From contig NZ_CP120361.1 in assembly GCF_029457495.1 (NCBI RefSeq), positions 4,912,001 through 4,976,000 on the forward strand: 64,000 nt of DNA, read 5' to 3'. This DNA is from Chelativorans sp. AA-79 (GTDB taxonomy: Bacteria; Pseudomonadota; Alphaproteobacteria; Rhizobiales; Rhizobiaceae). Positions 1 to 9,622 of the stretch are shown piece by piece. The position numbers and the translations under genes are program-made. Numbering within the stretch: the first letter of the stretch is position 1; every line of letters begins with the position of its first letter. Below the pieces are notes generated by a model. The model saw nothing but the letters and a program-made list of their open reading frames with translations, did not search any database and had not been told where the DNA came from.

Positions 1-746
1 CATTGCTGGCCGGGGCCGGCGTGCTCGGTCTGGCAATCGGTTTCGGGGCGCAGAAGCTCGTGCAGGATGTGATCACGGGCGTCTTTATCCAGCTCGAGAA
101 CGCCATCTACACCGGCGATGTCGTCACGGCTGCCGGAACCACGGGCGTGGTTGAAAAGCTGACCATACGCTCGCTCGGGATCCGCGATCTTTCGGGCACC
201 TACCACGTCGTCCCGTTTTCCTCCGTCGATACCGTTTCGAATTTCATGCGCGGCTTCTCCTACCACGTGGGGGAATACGGGGTCGCATACAGAGAGAACA
301 TCGACGAGGTGATCGAGGTGATGAAGCAGGCTTTTGAGGAGCTGCGCGCCAACCCCGAGCACGCGGCCGGCATTATCGGCGATCTCGATGTGCACGGTGT
401 AACGGCGCTTGCCGATTCCAGCGTGAATGTGCGTATACGCATCAAGACGCTGCCTGGCCAGCAATGGGCTATCGGCCGCGCCTATAACGCCATCATCAAG
501 AAGCACTTCGACGCGGCCGGAATCGAGATCCCGTTTCCGCACGTCACGCTCTATTTCGGCGAGGACAAGAAAGGCTCCGCGCCCGCCGCGCCGATCAAGG
601 TCATTCAATCCTCGTCTGCGGATGTGGATGGAAAACCGGATGACGCAACGCTGGAAAAGCCCCGGCGCAGGAAAGCCTCACGGAAGCACCCGGCGCAATC
701 CGCACAGGACAGCAACCCCGACCTTCCGTCCGACAGCGAGACATAG
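1..746 (+). CDS. MscS-family mechanosensitive channel, C-terminal part (5' truncated)
   Basis: The reading frame is open from the first base, so the gene begins outside the window; 247 residues are visible. They start inside the pore-lining third helix of MscS channels (Gly/Ala-rich AGAGVLGLAIGFGAQ, then LVQDVITG) and continue into the beta domain (GDVV, then a PFSSVDTVSNF segment) and the alpha/beta vestibule domain ending near residue 185. The last ~60 residues are a charged, Lys/Arg/Asp-rich tail unlike the core. MscS channels sit in the inner membrane and release solutes on hypo-osmotic shock. The family call is firm; the subfamily cannot be given without the missing N-terminus. No terminator was seen after the stop. 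Confidence 0.9.
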   Translation, partial: LLAGAGVLGLAIGFGAQKLVQDVITGVFIQLENAIYTGDVVTAAGTTGVVEKLTIRSLGIRDLSGTYHVVPFSSVDTVSNFMRGFSYHVGEYGVAYRENIDEVIEVMKQAFEELRANPEHAAGIIGDLDVHGVTALADSSVNVRIRIKTLPGQQWAIGRAYNAIIKKHFDAAGIEIPFPHVTLYFGEDKKGSAPAAPIKVIQSSSADVDGKPDDATLEKPRRRKASRKHPAQSAQDSNPDLPSDSET

Positions 747-1308
747 CTGCTCTGCAATTGGTTTAGACGAGAACCGATCCTTCGTCGGGTGCCCGGCGCG
801 ATGTGTCACAGCCGGCGAGGCGGCAGGTTCTGGGTCGCCTGCCCCAGGCCTGCTGGCCGCCGGCATCGCAGTCGAATCGGGAATAGTGGCCGGGGCAATT
901 CAGCGTCCAGTCCTGGCGAGAAGCCGACGATATCGCCGTCCGGACCCGCTCCGCCTTCAACCCGCGTTCCGAGCTTCAGGAGCACGCCGGGAAGGGCGGG
1001 TCTTTTCCGCGCTTGCCCACAACGCCCATCAGTTCCTCCCAAGCATGCCGACCGGGAAACACTAGCGTATGTCATGCGAAACACGACCGGGCGCTGATAT
1101 CGACGCTTGCACGGCACAAGCGTTTTACAAGGCGGCTCGGCGTAGCTCTGCCCCTCCACAACTGGAGGATGTCAATGGCCATCCGCCTACACCGGATGCC
1201 ATAGCCTATCCGGTGCGCCTTAATGCTAAGTGGCTACTTATCGTTTGGGCGCGTTTTGATTAATTTCTTCGCTCACCCTTGACGTTCGGCCGATAAGGGG
1301 GCGCAACC
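747..1308. other. Intergenic region of 562 bp, no supported gene
   Basis: This stretch separates the MscS gene from the secreted-protein cluster. Short open frames exist on both strands but none has a convincing start, ribosome site or protein-like composition. A run AAGGGG about 10 bases before 1309 is the ribosome-binding site of the next gene. No repeat or RNA gene was recognised. Confidence 0.5.
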
Positions 1309-2094
1309 GTGCCGTTCATTGGATCTATGGTCGCAGGCAGCGTGCTTGCAGTTGTCCTTGCGACGCCAGCAGCAGCACTCGATCTCGATGTCGGTGGAAT
1401 CGCCGGCGCCAGCGTCGGTGGGAATGGCAGGGGCGGCCTGGATATCGGCCTTGAGGTCAGCCTGGGCGGCAAGGCCGGCATACAGGCCGACAGCAAAACC
1501 TCTGTGGGAGGCGGGTCGCTCTTTGGGGGAGGTGGCGTTCTGAGCGGCGGCTCTCTCGTGGACTCCAACACTTCCGCATCCATTGGCAGCAACAACGGCG
1601 TCAAAGCGAGCAACAGCACAACCGTTGGCGGGAAAAATAGCGTGCTGGACAGCAGCACGAGGGCTTCGGTCGGCAGTATCAATGCGGGCGTTGATGCCAG
1701 TGTCAGCACCCGCGCGATCCCGGACGCCAATGTGGATTTGAGCCATGGTGGCGCGCGCCCAACAACTCCCCGCAACGCCGGAAATCCCAGCAAACCCAAT
1801 GAGCCTGGGAAAAAGCCGAATCCTGCAAACCCGGGGAACCACAACACTCCGGAAAACAAGCCAAATGCCGGATATCTGAGACTCGCAGGCAAACCTGATT
1901 GCCCTGATGGCGTGAGCGGACGTTGCAGCGGTAGTGCGGGCGACAGCCCGGATCTTCAGGCCCTAGTCGCCAGGTTACCTGATGCCGAGTTCGTTCGTAA
2001 TATGCGCAAGTGCCGCGGGATTCTTGCCGATCCGAACAAGTATGAGCGTCCTCTCATTGAACTTTGCACGCTTCTTCAGGCTGCCGCCCGATAG
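1309..2094 (+). CDS. Secreted Gly/Ser/Asn-rich low-complexity protein, function unknown
   Basis: A 261-residue protein with a clear signal peptide (hydrophobic stretch at residues 7-20, cleavage probably after TPAAA near 23). Residues 25-150 are low-complexity, rich in Gly, Ser, Asn and Val, with loose repeats of the form SVGG / ASIGS / ASVGS. A Pro/Asn/Lys-rich linker covers about 155-190. The C-terminal ~70 residues look globular and carry four cysteines (PDC, RC, RKC, ELC), possibly two disulfides. The GTG start at 1309 is chosen because AAGGGG lies at the right distance; an in-frame ATG at 1327 is the alternative. It is first of three same-strand genes for exported proteins. I do not recognise a named family. 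Confidence 0.75.
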   Translation: MPFIGSMVAGSVLAVVLATPAAALDLDVGGIAGASVGGNGRGGLDIGLEVSLGGKAGIQADSKTSVGGGSLFGGGGVLSGGSLVDSNTSASIGSNNGVKASNSTTVGGKNSVLDSSTRASVGSINAGVDASVSTRAIPDANVDLSHGGARPTTPRNAGNPSKPNEPGKKPNPANPGNHNTPENKPNAGYLRLAGKPDCPDGVSGRCSGSAGDSPDLQALVARLPDAEFVRNMRKCRGILADPNKYERPLIELCTLLQAAAR

Positions 2095-2345
2095 TATTCG
2101 TGATGAATTGAGCTTCCAGGGAGGTTCGGCTTCAACCCGAGACGCAGAATGGGAGAAATGGAACAAGCTGTACGGCTTAGGAACCACTAAGTCTAGCGGA
2201 TGAACTTCCGCCCACTGGTCTGCATTCAGCTGCGCGACTAACCGAATCTGCAAATTGACCCGGCAGATGGGGGCGTATCAAACTCGAGGCGCAGACAGAA
2301 GATAACCTGCGGCATCGACATCTTTTCCGATGGGAGCCACCGGCA

Positions 2346-3578
2346 ATGGGGAAAGGATATCCTGCTTGCCTGATTTTTCCAGCGACGCTTCTGTTTCCGA
2401 GCGCCGCCCCTGCTCACTATACGCTGCCAATCGAGCCCATCGCGCCCACGCTTGCGACCGAATGTCACGAAATCAATGCGCAGTTTATGGCCGTGCGTGA
2501 TCAAATCGCAGAGGTGGCGGACACGAAAGAGGACCAGGCGCGGCAGCATGCCAATGATCGTCGGTTCGGCATTTCTGAGACCCTCTACAAGGAAGCAGGT
2601 CTGCTTCAGGAGGAGGCGCTCAAAATCCTGATGGAGGCGAGCCGCGCGAGGGTTCGATGTCTAAGGCAGGTGCGGGCCTATCAAATATCTCAATCCGATC
2701 ACCAGGAGATAGAGCGAACGCAAGACATGACGGGCGGCTTGCCCGCGGATCTGGGAGACAGAACGTTGGAGGCTGTCGACGCCCCTCTTCAGCGGTACGA
2801 GAAAACGGGCAGTGCATCAGCGGAAGCAGCCCAAGGGATGAAGACGCTGCGGAAAAGCGCTGGCGTGGTCGACCGAATGGAGCGTATCGCTGCCCGCGGC
2901 GGAATATTCTCGGGCGTCGACGCGGACATCGGTTCGGGCCTTTTCGGAACAAGCAGCGCTTGGGAAGCAGCGAGAGCATTCGGGGTCCGCGCTTCGCTCT
3001 CGGTGATGAAGGGCCTGCACGCGAGCGCTCTTGTCCATCTTGGTTCCTCACAGCGGTTTAGCTCGGGCCAGACGCTTGGCTCCGGTGTTGAAGAACTCTT
3101 GAGGCATGCCAGGCAGGAAGAGGCGGCCATGCTTCGAGGAGGCGCTTTTCGTTACGACATGGACGATGTGATCCGGAAAGCGTCGCGGGATCCCGATCTT
3201 CTCTCCACCCTGCAGGACTCCCTGATCGCGGCGGAGGATCTAATCTCCAGCCGCGGGAATGCATCAGAGATTGCCATGCGACCTCCCCCGACGAGGAAGG
3301 CGGCGACCAAAGAGCCTGCGACGAGAGAGGCCGCGCCGAAAGAAGCAGCGGCCACCCGTGCGGCTCCTAAACGATCTCGACAGGTTCGACAATCCGCACC
3401 GGCTCCCAGAGCAGATGCGCGGCCCAGGGAACGCCGCGCGCCAAACCGATGTGAACAACTGCTGGCTCAAATCGCCAAATTTGAACGCCTGCATGAGGCC
3501 TACAGAGCTCAAGGCTTCGGATCACTGGTCGAATGGGGGCTTCGGACAAAGAGAGCCGAATACAACGGGGGTTGCTAA
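2346..3578 (+). CDS. Exported, mostly helical protein of unknown function
   Basis: A 410-residue protein with an N-terminal signal sequence (hydrophobic residues 7-22). The mature part is predominantly charged and helical (residues 35-300), with no recognised domain. Residues 312-372 form an Ala/Pro/Lys/Arg-rich linker. A short C-terminal segment begins with NRCEQLLAQI and ends in Gly-Gly-Cys; four cysteines in the mature protein could form disulfides. GGGAG precedes the ATG. The stop is 3 bp before the start of the ankyrin gene, so the two are very probably co-transcribed and may act together outside the inner membrane. No function is assigned. Confidence 0.75.
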   Translation: MGKGYPACLIFPATLLFPSAAPAHYTLPIEPIAPTLATECHEINAQFMAVRDQIAEVADTKEDQARQHANDRRFGISETLYKEAGLLQEEALKILMEASRARVRCLRQVRAYQISQSDHQEIERTQDMTGGLPADLGDRTLEAVDAPLQRYEKTGSASAEAAQGMKTLRKSAGVVDRMERIAARGGIFSGVDADIGSGLFGTSSAWEAARAFGVRASLSVMKGLHASALVHLGSSQRFSSGQTLGSGVEELLRHARQEEAAMLRGGAFRYDMDDVIRKASRDPDLLSTLQDSLIAAEDLISSRGNASEIAMRPPPTRKAATKEPATREAAPKEAAATRAAPKRSRQVRQSAPAPRADARPRERRAPNRCEQLLAQIAKFERLHEAYRAQGFGSLVEWGLRTKRAEYNGGC

Positions 3579-3581
3579 CCC

Positions 3582-5600
3582 ATGAACGTCCTTCGCTTTC
3601 CTGTTCTTGCCTTCATGGCGCTCGGAACACTTCTGTTGCTGGTCGTGCGCTCTCCACTTGCGCAGGCGGAGCCGACCTCAATAGAGGCCGGCGAAGATAT
3701 CGAGAGCCTCACCCAAGCGATAGACGCGATAGCTTCAAACCTGCTTTCGGCCGAGGGCATCCGTAAACTGTCGCCTCATATTTCCGGCGATGTGTTGACT
3801 TACTTCGCACAAAAGGATGATGCCGCGCTTGTGCGCGAGATGATCTCGGCAGGCATTTCGCCGGACTCGACCAATTCCAATGGTGCCAACGCGCTGATCG
3901 CCGCCATTACAACCGACAGTCTGGGAGCCGCGGTCGCTCTCGTCGAAGGAGGCGCGGACATTGACGCGGCTACGTCATGGGGCAGCGCAAGACAGATCGC
4001 GGACTTGGCGGGGTCACCGGAGGCCCGGACAATTCTGTCGGGAGGAGTGATCGGGCCGGCAGAGGAGCTTCGTGCGGCCGCACGAGCGGGAGATAGGGCG
4101 CGCGTGCATGCGCTCATGAACGCCGGTGTAGACGCCAATGCGGCTGACGAGCAGGGTGTCACCGCGCTTCTGGAGGCGATCTTGTCGGGTTGTTCCGGTT
4201 GCGTAAGGCGGTTGATCGAGTACGGAGCAAACACCGATTCAAGCAGCTCCGATGGCCTGACGGCGCTGGCCGCGGCAATAGGCAGCGGCAATGCCGAGAT
4301 CACGAGGCTTCTGCTGGACGCCGATGCCGACCCAAACAGGAAGTCGAACGGCATCCCCCCTCTGATACTGGCGGTGATTGGCGGCCAGGAAGAGATTATC
4401 GACTTGTTGCTCTCTTCCGGTGCCGAGCCTCAATTGAAAAGTGACGAAGGAGCCCGCCCGGCCCTTATCGCGAAGCTGCTTGGACAGGATGATCTGGCTG
4501 ACCGGCTTGGTGGCACGCCCGAAATCGAACCCCGCGTGAATCTCTTGGCCGCGGTCCGCATCAATGATGCAGAAGGGGTCGCAGCAGCTTTACGGCAAGG
4601 AGCCGATCCCAACCAGGAGGTGCCTGGAGGCTCACCCATATTGGTCTTCGCTGCGGCATTCAGCACGTCCAGTGTCGTGTCCCGACTTGTCGATGGCGGT
4701 GCTGATGTCTTCGCGAGGGGGCCCTTCCAAGCTGTCCCGATCCAGGCGGCATTCGCCAATCCGATTCACAAGGAACGTAACATAATTGCCCGGCTACTGG
4801 TCGAAAAGCTCTCCAACGGACAGCTTCATCAGTTGCTCGACTCCACCGATGCCGAGGGGCGTTCGGTGCTGGTAACTCTTGCTGTGCATGCCAACGAAAA
4901 AGGTCCGGCGAACGCGCTCACATGGGCTGTAACAAAGATCGGTCGGAGCCAAGCTCTTGTAGACGCCATCAACAGGCCCGATCGTGACGGCATCACTCCT
5001 TTTGCGGCGGCAGTCCTGGCCAACAATTCTGTAGCCGTACGAGCTTTCGTGCAGGCGGGGGCGAAGCCGCATCCGATAAGCGAGGGCATCTCGCTGCAAG
5101 ATCTGGCCAGGAGCCGGAGCGCGTGGGATGTTTTGGCCGAACTGCCAGATGATCGTAAGTTGTCGGTGGTCCCGACATTGCAAAACGAAGGCGCCAAGGA
5201 GGAGCTTCAGGAGCGGCTCATCGACTGGGGCTACTACAAGGGGCCGATCGATGGCAATTTCGGCCCGGGGTCCCGAGCCGCATTGACCGCTTTTCTGAAG
5301 GAGCGGGAAAGAGAACTTGTAGCGATGGCCGGCCTTTCCGGAGGAGGCGTCGACGTGCGGAAGAAACCGCGAACTGCGGATACTTCACTGGAGTTGGCGT
5401 ACGACCAGGGGAATTGCGTTTGGACGGTCAAGCATTGGGTGCCGGGAAAATCGGCTGATCGCACCAAGTTCGTGGGATGCGTAAATCCAACCTCCTCCAC
5501 TTGGGACGCAAACGGCTTTGGCTATATCGAGTACAGTGACCGGCGAAACGAGCTGCTCCTTCTTGGACCAGATGGGCGGGAGCAAAGTGCACCGTTCTGA
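3582..5600 (+). CDS. Secreted ankyrin-repeat protein with peptidoglycan-binding domain
   Basis: A 672-residue protein. Residues 1-29 are a signal peptide (hydrophobic core at 8-22, AQA cleavage site). Three groups of ankyrin-type repeats follow, at roughly 70-150, 160-310 and 325-520, with recurrent patterns such as LLLDADADPN, LIEYGANTD and LRQGADPNQ. Residues 541-575 match a PG_binding_1 fold (ERLIDWGYYKGPIDG, then FGPGSRAALTAF). The last ~75 residues form a compact domain with two cysteines and several Trp/Tyr residues. Ankyrin repeats mediate protein contacts, so a periplasmic or cell-wall-anchored scaffold is a reasonable inference. It starts 3 bp after the preceding gene. The partner is unknown. 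Confidence 0.85.
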   Translation: MNVLRFPVLAFMALGTLLLLVVRSPLAQAEPTSIEAGEDIESLTQAIDAIASNLLSAEGIRKLSPHISGDVLTYFAQKDDAALVREMISAGISPDSTNSNGANALIAAITTDSLGAAVALVEGGADIDAATSWGSARQIADLAGSPEARTILSGGVIGPAEELRAAARAGDRARVHALMNAGVDANAADEQGVTALLEAILSGCSGCVRRLIEYGANTDSSSSDGLTALAAAIGSGNAEITRLLLDADADPNRKSNGIPPLILAVIGGQEEIIDLLLSSGAEPQLKSDEGARPALIAKLLGQDDLADRLGGTPEIEPRVNLLAAVRINDAEGVAAALRQGADPNQEVPGGSPILVFAAAFSTSSVVSRLVDGGADVFARGPFQAVPIQAAFANPIHKERNIIARLLVEKLSNGQLHQLLDSTDAEGRSVLVTLAVHANEKGPANALTWAVTKIGRSQALVDAINRPDRDGITPFAAAVLANNSVAVRAFVQAGAKPHPISEGISLQDLARSRSAWDVLAELPDDRKLSVVPTLQNEGAKEELQERLIDWGYYKGPIDGNFGPGSRAALTAFLKERERELVAMAGLSGGGVDVRKKPRTADTSLELAYDQGNCVWTVKHWVPGKSADRTKFVGCVNPTSSTWDANGFGYIEYSDRRNELLLLGPDGREQSAPF

Positions 5601-5805
5601 TGGCTGACGACACAGCTAGACCGGTTCATCGTTTCATTGAAACGCCGATCCGATCTATCTGATTGTTTTTGCCGCATTTGTGAGACCCCAGATGATTCCG
5701 TCTGGCTAGGGAACGACAACAAAATGCGAGCGCAGTTCACGCCGTGGCCGACGCGCGGCGTACTCTTCAATATTGTGTGTCTACTTTCGCTTGCGGCCTC
5801 GCTTA

Positions 5806-7185
5806 TCACGCCCTCACGAGACGGTGGGCTCCCGGAACCGGAGAGCGGCATGCATTGCGGGTATCGATGACAATCGGGGTGTGATTGAGCACCAGGTTGT
5901 AGTCGACATTCGAGTGATCGGTGCAGATCATCGCGGCGGCGTAGTTCGCCAATGTCTCCGGCTCCAGAGCCACGGATGATTTCCCGGAGAGTTCCGGATG
6001 GTCGCGGCTGTTGGGAATGACTTGCACATAGGGATCGTGATAGTCGACCACCGCGCCGCGTTGCTGAAGCAATTCGATAATCCGGAGGGCCGGACTTTCG
6101 CGCGTATCGTCTACGTCTTTCTTGTAGGCAACGCCGAGAATCAGGATTTTCGCGCCCTTCAGCCCCTTCCCCGACTGTTCGTTGATAGCGTTTGCAAGCC
6201 GGTCTACGACATGTCCCGGCATTGCGGTGTTGATCTCACCGGCGAGTTCGATGAATCGGGTTGCGATGCCGTATTCTCGTGCTTTCCACGTTAGGTAAAA
6301 GGGATCAATCGGCAAGCAGTGTCCACCGAGTCCGGGACCGGGGTAGAATGCCATGTAACCGAATGGCTTGGTCTTGGCGGCGTCGATCACTTCCCAGATG
6401 TCTATCCCCATCCGCTCGAAAAGCAGCTTGAGCTCGTTGACCAGCGCGATGTTCACCGTGCGGAAGATGTTCTCCGTGAGTTTGACGGCCTCTGCCGTTT
6501 CCACCGAGGACACTGGCACCGTTCCCGCGACAATCCGGGAATAGAATAGACAGGCAAGTTCGAGAGCCGCATCGCCGTCGCCTCCGATGACTTTTGGAAT
6601 TTGAGCCGTGTTGAACAGGGAGTTGCCGGGGTCCTCCCGCTCGGGGGAATAGGCCAAGAAGAAATCCGAGCCCGAAAGAAGCCCTGTCCGTTCCAGAATT
6701 GGGCGCATCACTTCACGGGTGGTGCCCGGATATGTGGTCGATTCCAATACGATCAGCTGCCCGGGTCGGAAATTCTGTGCGATTGCCTCGGTGGTCGATA
6801 TAACGAAGGAGAGGTCCGGGTCGCGGTTGCGCGTGAGGGGGGTCGGCACGCAAATCAGCAGGACATCGACGTCACAAAGGCGGCTGAAGTCGGAAGTCGG
6901 CGTGAAGCGTCCGTCAGAAACCAGTGTTGCCACAGTCTCATTTGAGATGTGCCGAATATAGGATCGCCCTTCCGAAAGCTCAGTGATCTTGTGCCCATCG
7001 ATATCGAAACCGACCACGTTGTAACCGACCCGCGCTATCGCTGGAACAAGCGGCAGGCCGACATAGCCAAGGCCGAGAATACCGATGCACGCTTCGCAAC
7101 TCTCAAGTCGCCGGCGCAGCTGGTCGGCCAAGCTTACATGGAGAACGCCAAAGTCAGGGAAGGCCAGGTTGCCAACTATGTTCAT
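5806..7185 (-). CDS. Nucleotide-sugar dehydrogenase (UDP-glucose or UDP-HexNAc 6-dehydrogenase type)
   Basis: A 459-residue UDP-glucose/GDP-mannose dehydrogenase family protein. The N-terminal Rossmann motif is GILGLGYVG at about 35-43; the catalytic cysteine is in GGHCLPIDPFYLTW (Cys about 290); the C-terminal UDP-binding domain contains ILILGVAYKKDVDDTRESPA. The family oxidises C6 of a UDP-hexose in two NAD+-dependent steps to the uronic acid. The sequence is closest in my judgement to the WbpA/UDP-HexNAc branch, but with a UDP-uronate epimerase next door UDP-glucuronate is a plausible product. GAAGGAA precedes the ATG. It is last in the polysaccharide locus, 260 bp after the epimerase stop, so it may have its own promoter. 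Confidence 0.9.
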   Translation of the reverse strand: MNIVGNLAFPDFGVLHVSLADQLRRRLESCEACIGILGLGYVGLPLVPAIARVGYNVVGFDIDGHKITELSEGRSYIRHISNETVATLVSDGRFTPTSDFSRLCDVDVLLICVPTPLTRNRDPDLSFVISTTEAIAQNFRPGQLIVLESTTYPGTTREVMRPILERTGLLSGSDFFLAYSPEREDPGNSLFNTAQIPKVIGGDGDAALELACLFYSRIVAGTVPVSSVETAEAVKLTENIFRTVNIALVNELKLLFERMGIDIWEVIDAAKTKPFGYMAFYPGPGLGGHCLPIDPFYLTWKAREYGIATRFIELAGEINTAMPGHVVDRLANAINEQSGKGLKGAKILILGVAYKKDVDDTRESPALRIIELLQQRGAVVDYHDPYVQVIPNSRDHPELSGKSSVALEPETLANYAAAMICTDHSNVDYNLVLNHTPIVIDTRNACRSPVPGAHRLVRA

Positions 7186-7445
7186 CGGTGGAGTTCCTTC
7201 GGCTGGGAGAGCGTGACCGTCACCGGTCCGCCCGTTCGTTCACGAAGCCTGCGGGTGGCGCTCACTGGCGAGATTGGTCGCGCCGGGCGGCCCAAGAACA
7301 GGTTCTTCCGGGCGAGGCGTTCCGAGACCGCGGAGCAAGCGATTCCGGCCTGTTCGGCGGGATTCTTTCTCTTTCCTTCATCCTCTGTTGCTCTGCGCAT
7401 CGACGAACTTCCCTGGAGAATTGGGCCTGAGGGGTGAGCACTTGT

Positions 7446-8447
7446 CTAAGCCGCGAAGGTCGCCGCCTCCGCTCCGTGATAGGATCGGAACCACGAAACG
7501 AACTGGGGCAAGCCGTCGTCGATTGAGACCCGCGGCTCGAAACCACACAGGCGACGTATCGCGTCGATATCGGCAAAGGTTTCCTTGACATCCCCGAGCT
7601 GCATGGGCTCGAAGACCAGCTCGGCCTTGCGTCCGATGGCGGCCTCAAGGACGGATATGAATCGCAGCAACGGTTCGGCCCGGTTGTTGCCGATGTTGAA
7701 AATCCGTGCCGGAACCTCCCGACTCACATTCGGCGGCGGGTTGTCCAGCACCCCCAAGACTCCGCGCACGATATCGTCGATGTAGGTGAAGTCGCGGCGC
7801 ATATCGCCGTTGTTGAAAACGCGTATCGGCCGGCCGGCGAGGATCGCCTGGGTGAACAGATACGCGGCCATGTCCGGCCGCCCCCACGGTCCATAAACGG
7901 TAAAGAAGCGTAGGCCGGAGGTGGGGATTCGATAAAGGTGGCTGTAGGTGTACGACATCAGTTCGCCAGCCCGCTTGGTAGCCGCATACAGCGAAGCTGG
8001 CGCATCGACACGATCCTCGACGGCAAACGGCAGTTTCGAGTTGCCGCCGTAGACCGAGCTCGAGCTCGCATAGACCAAGTGTCTCAGCCGGGGCAATTGG
8101 CGACAGAGTTCAAGGATTGCGACATGGCCGGTAACATTGCTGGCCGTATAGGTGAAAGGCGCCGTCAGCGAATGACGCACGCCCGCCTGCGCGGCGAGGT
8201 GAACAATGTCTTCAGTGTCCCGAAACGTTTCCCCAAGCGCGGTTACGGAACCGTGGTCGGAAATGTCCAGCTTGATGAATGTAAACAGCGGGTTTTTCAC
8301 CAGGAGGTCAAGCCGAGCCTGCTTCAAGGCGGGGTCGTAGTAGTGATTGAGGTTGTCGATTCCGACGACGCGCTGACCACGAGCCATCAACGCTCGTGCC
8401 ACGTGTGAACCGATGAAACCGGCCGCTCCCGTCACAATGATGGTCAT
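7446..8447 (-). CDS. NAD-dependent UDP-sugar epimerase, probably UDP-glucuronate 4-epimerase
   Basis: A 333-residue extended short-chain dehydrogenase. It has the NAD motif GAAGFIGSH (8-15), Ser-rich catalytic strand YASSSSVYGG (126-135) and the Tyr154-xxx-Lys158 pair in SLYAATKRAG. The segment RFFTVYGPWGRPDMA is typical of UDP-glucuronate 4-epimerases, which make UDP-galacturonate from UDP-glucuronate. Its ATG overlaps the stop of the HlyD-like gene by 4 bp (ATGA), so translation is coupled. Together with the dehydrogenase downstream it would supply UDP-GlcA and UDP-GalA to the two GT2 synthases. Substrate is inferred from family and context. Confidence 0.88.
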   Translation of the reverse strand: MTIIVTGAAGFIGSHVARALMARGQRVVGIDNLNHYYDPALKQARLDLLVKNPLFTFIKLDISDHGSVTALGETFRDTEDIVHLAAQAGVRHSLTAPFTYTASNVTGHVAILELCRQLPRLRHLVYASSSSVYGGNSKLPFAVEDRVDAPASLYAATKRAGELMSYTYSHLYRIPTSGLRFFTVYGPWGRPDMAAYLFTQAILAGRPIRVFNNGDMRRDFTYIDDIVRGVLGVLDNPPPNVSREVPARIFNIGNNRAEPLLRFISVLEAAIGRKAELVFEPMQLGDVKETFADIDAIRRLCGFEPRVSIDDGLPQFVSWFRSYHGAEAATFAA

Positions 8448-9622
8448 CTTGACTGCACTCCTGTCTGCAGTTGCTGCACGAGATGCGAACGAGCGATCGG
8501 TCCAAAGTCCGGTCCGGCGGAATGTGCGTGCGATGCATCAAGGCGGTCCCCTTTTCCCGTCAGCGGATCGGGAGCCTTTCCGGCCAGCCTGCCATAGGCC
8601 GACGCAAACAGGCGCTTTAGCCACGCCGGGGGCCAACCGACTGCGCTGAGCTTCGTCTTGGCAAAGAGGGCTGGAAAGTCTTGGCCGGGATCGAACTCGA
8701 GGCGTACGATCTGGGCACGCGACACAGGTTGAAATGTGTTCTGAAATTCCTGCGGCAGTTGGCCCGCGACCGGGTAGATCCGGCTGACCCGGCTATAATA
8801 TGTGTTCAATCCGACGCTAATCTTGATCGGATCGCCGGGATGAAGCGTATAAAGTGCGCCTTGAGGAACATAGGCGAGAACAAAAGGGTCGCCCGTGAAG
8901 AGTTCCATCAACGGTTCGCCAGGCTGAATCACGCTGCCCTGGGCAACGTGCAGATATCCAACCACGCCGTCACTGGGGGCTTTCAAAATGCCGTCGGCAT
9001 AAACCTCCCGCAGTCGCATGATCGCCTCTCTGGACGCGGAGACAGCAGCTCTAAGCTCGGGCATGTTCTTCTCGATGGTCTTCTGTTCCACCTCGATTCT
9101 CGTCTGCTCAAGTGCGCTCTCCATCTCGCTCTGAAGCAGATCCGCCCGCCGAACGTTGCTGATCAGCCCCTCACCGCGCAATGTATCGCTTGAAAGCCGT
9201 GCCTCCCGTGCTTCGCTGTAGAGGCGCTGCGTCATAGGGTAAATCGCTTCGTATACTTGATTGCGGACTTCCAAATCGGTGGCACGGCCGATGCCGTCGA
9301 CCATGTCGGAATAGAGTTGGGCCAGCGTCTCCTCGATCTTCTGCGACCGTACCTGCACGAGGACGTCACCCTTGCTGATCGAGAAGCCCTCCTCGACATT
9401 GAGGCTCTTCACCTCGGCGGGGTACTGCGTGGCCAGCACGACGCGGTTGCGCATGACGAGCCCCTCGGCGCGAAAGTAGAGGAGATCACCAACGAACATG
9501 TCGGCAATCCAGAGAACCAAACCGCAAAGGAGGCCAAGATAGATCCAGCGTCCCCACGACCGTCCTCGGCGGCGAACCTCGTTCTGCAAGGTATCGTAAC
9601 GTGGTCGACGGCGTAGCCGCAT
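8444..9622 (-). CDS. HlyD/Alg44-like membrane-anchored periplasmic protein
   Basis: A 392-residue protein with one N-terminal transmembrane helix (about 25-45) and a long periplasmic part: a first lipoyl-like half-motif (VKSLNVEEGFSISKGDVLV), a helical hairpin rich in Glu/Arg/Leu, then the second half-motif (ILKAPSDGVVGYLHVAQG, QPGEPLMELF) and a beta-barrel region. This is the layout of HlyD-type adaptors and of the periplasmic part of Alg44. Only ~24 residues precede the helix, so there is no PilZ domain. I chose ATG at 9622 because it forms TGATG with the stop of the upstream GT2 gene; the open frame extends further upstream but over that gene. Likely role: passage of the polysaccharide across the periplasm. 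Confidence 0.85.
   Translation of the reverse strand: MRLRRRPRYDTLQNEVRRRGRSWGRWIYLGLLCGLVLWIADMFVGDLLYFRAEGLVMRNRVVLATQYPAEVKSLNVEEGFSISKGDVLVQVRSQKIEETLAQLYSDMVDGIGRATDLEVRNQVYEAIYPMTQRLYSEAREARLSSDTLRGEGLISNVRRADLLQSEMESALEQTRIEVEQKTIEKNMPELRAAVSASREAIMRLREVYADGILKAPSDGVVGYLHVAQGSVIQPGEPLMELFTGDPFVLAYVPQGALYTLHPGDPIKISVGLNTYYSRVSRIYPVAGQLPQEFQNTFQPVSRAQIVRLEFDPGQDFPALFAKTKLSAVGWPPAWLKRLFASAYGRLAGKAPDPLTGKGDRLDASHAHSAGPDFGPIARSHLVQQLQTGVQSR

Noticed and set aside
806..1159. A 117-codon minus-strand frame in the first intergenic region
   Set aside because: No ribosome site, no domain and overlapping equally long frames on the other strand.
7182..7400. A 72-codon minus-strand frame whose stop overlaps the nucleotide-sugar dehydrogenase start (ATGA)
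   Set aside because: The overlap is suggestive, but the peptide is low-complexity Arg/Pro-rich, has no recognised homology and no clear start signal; left as intergenic.
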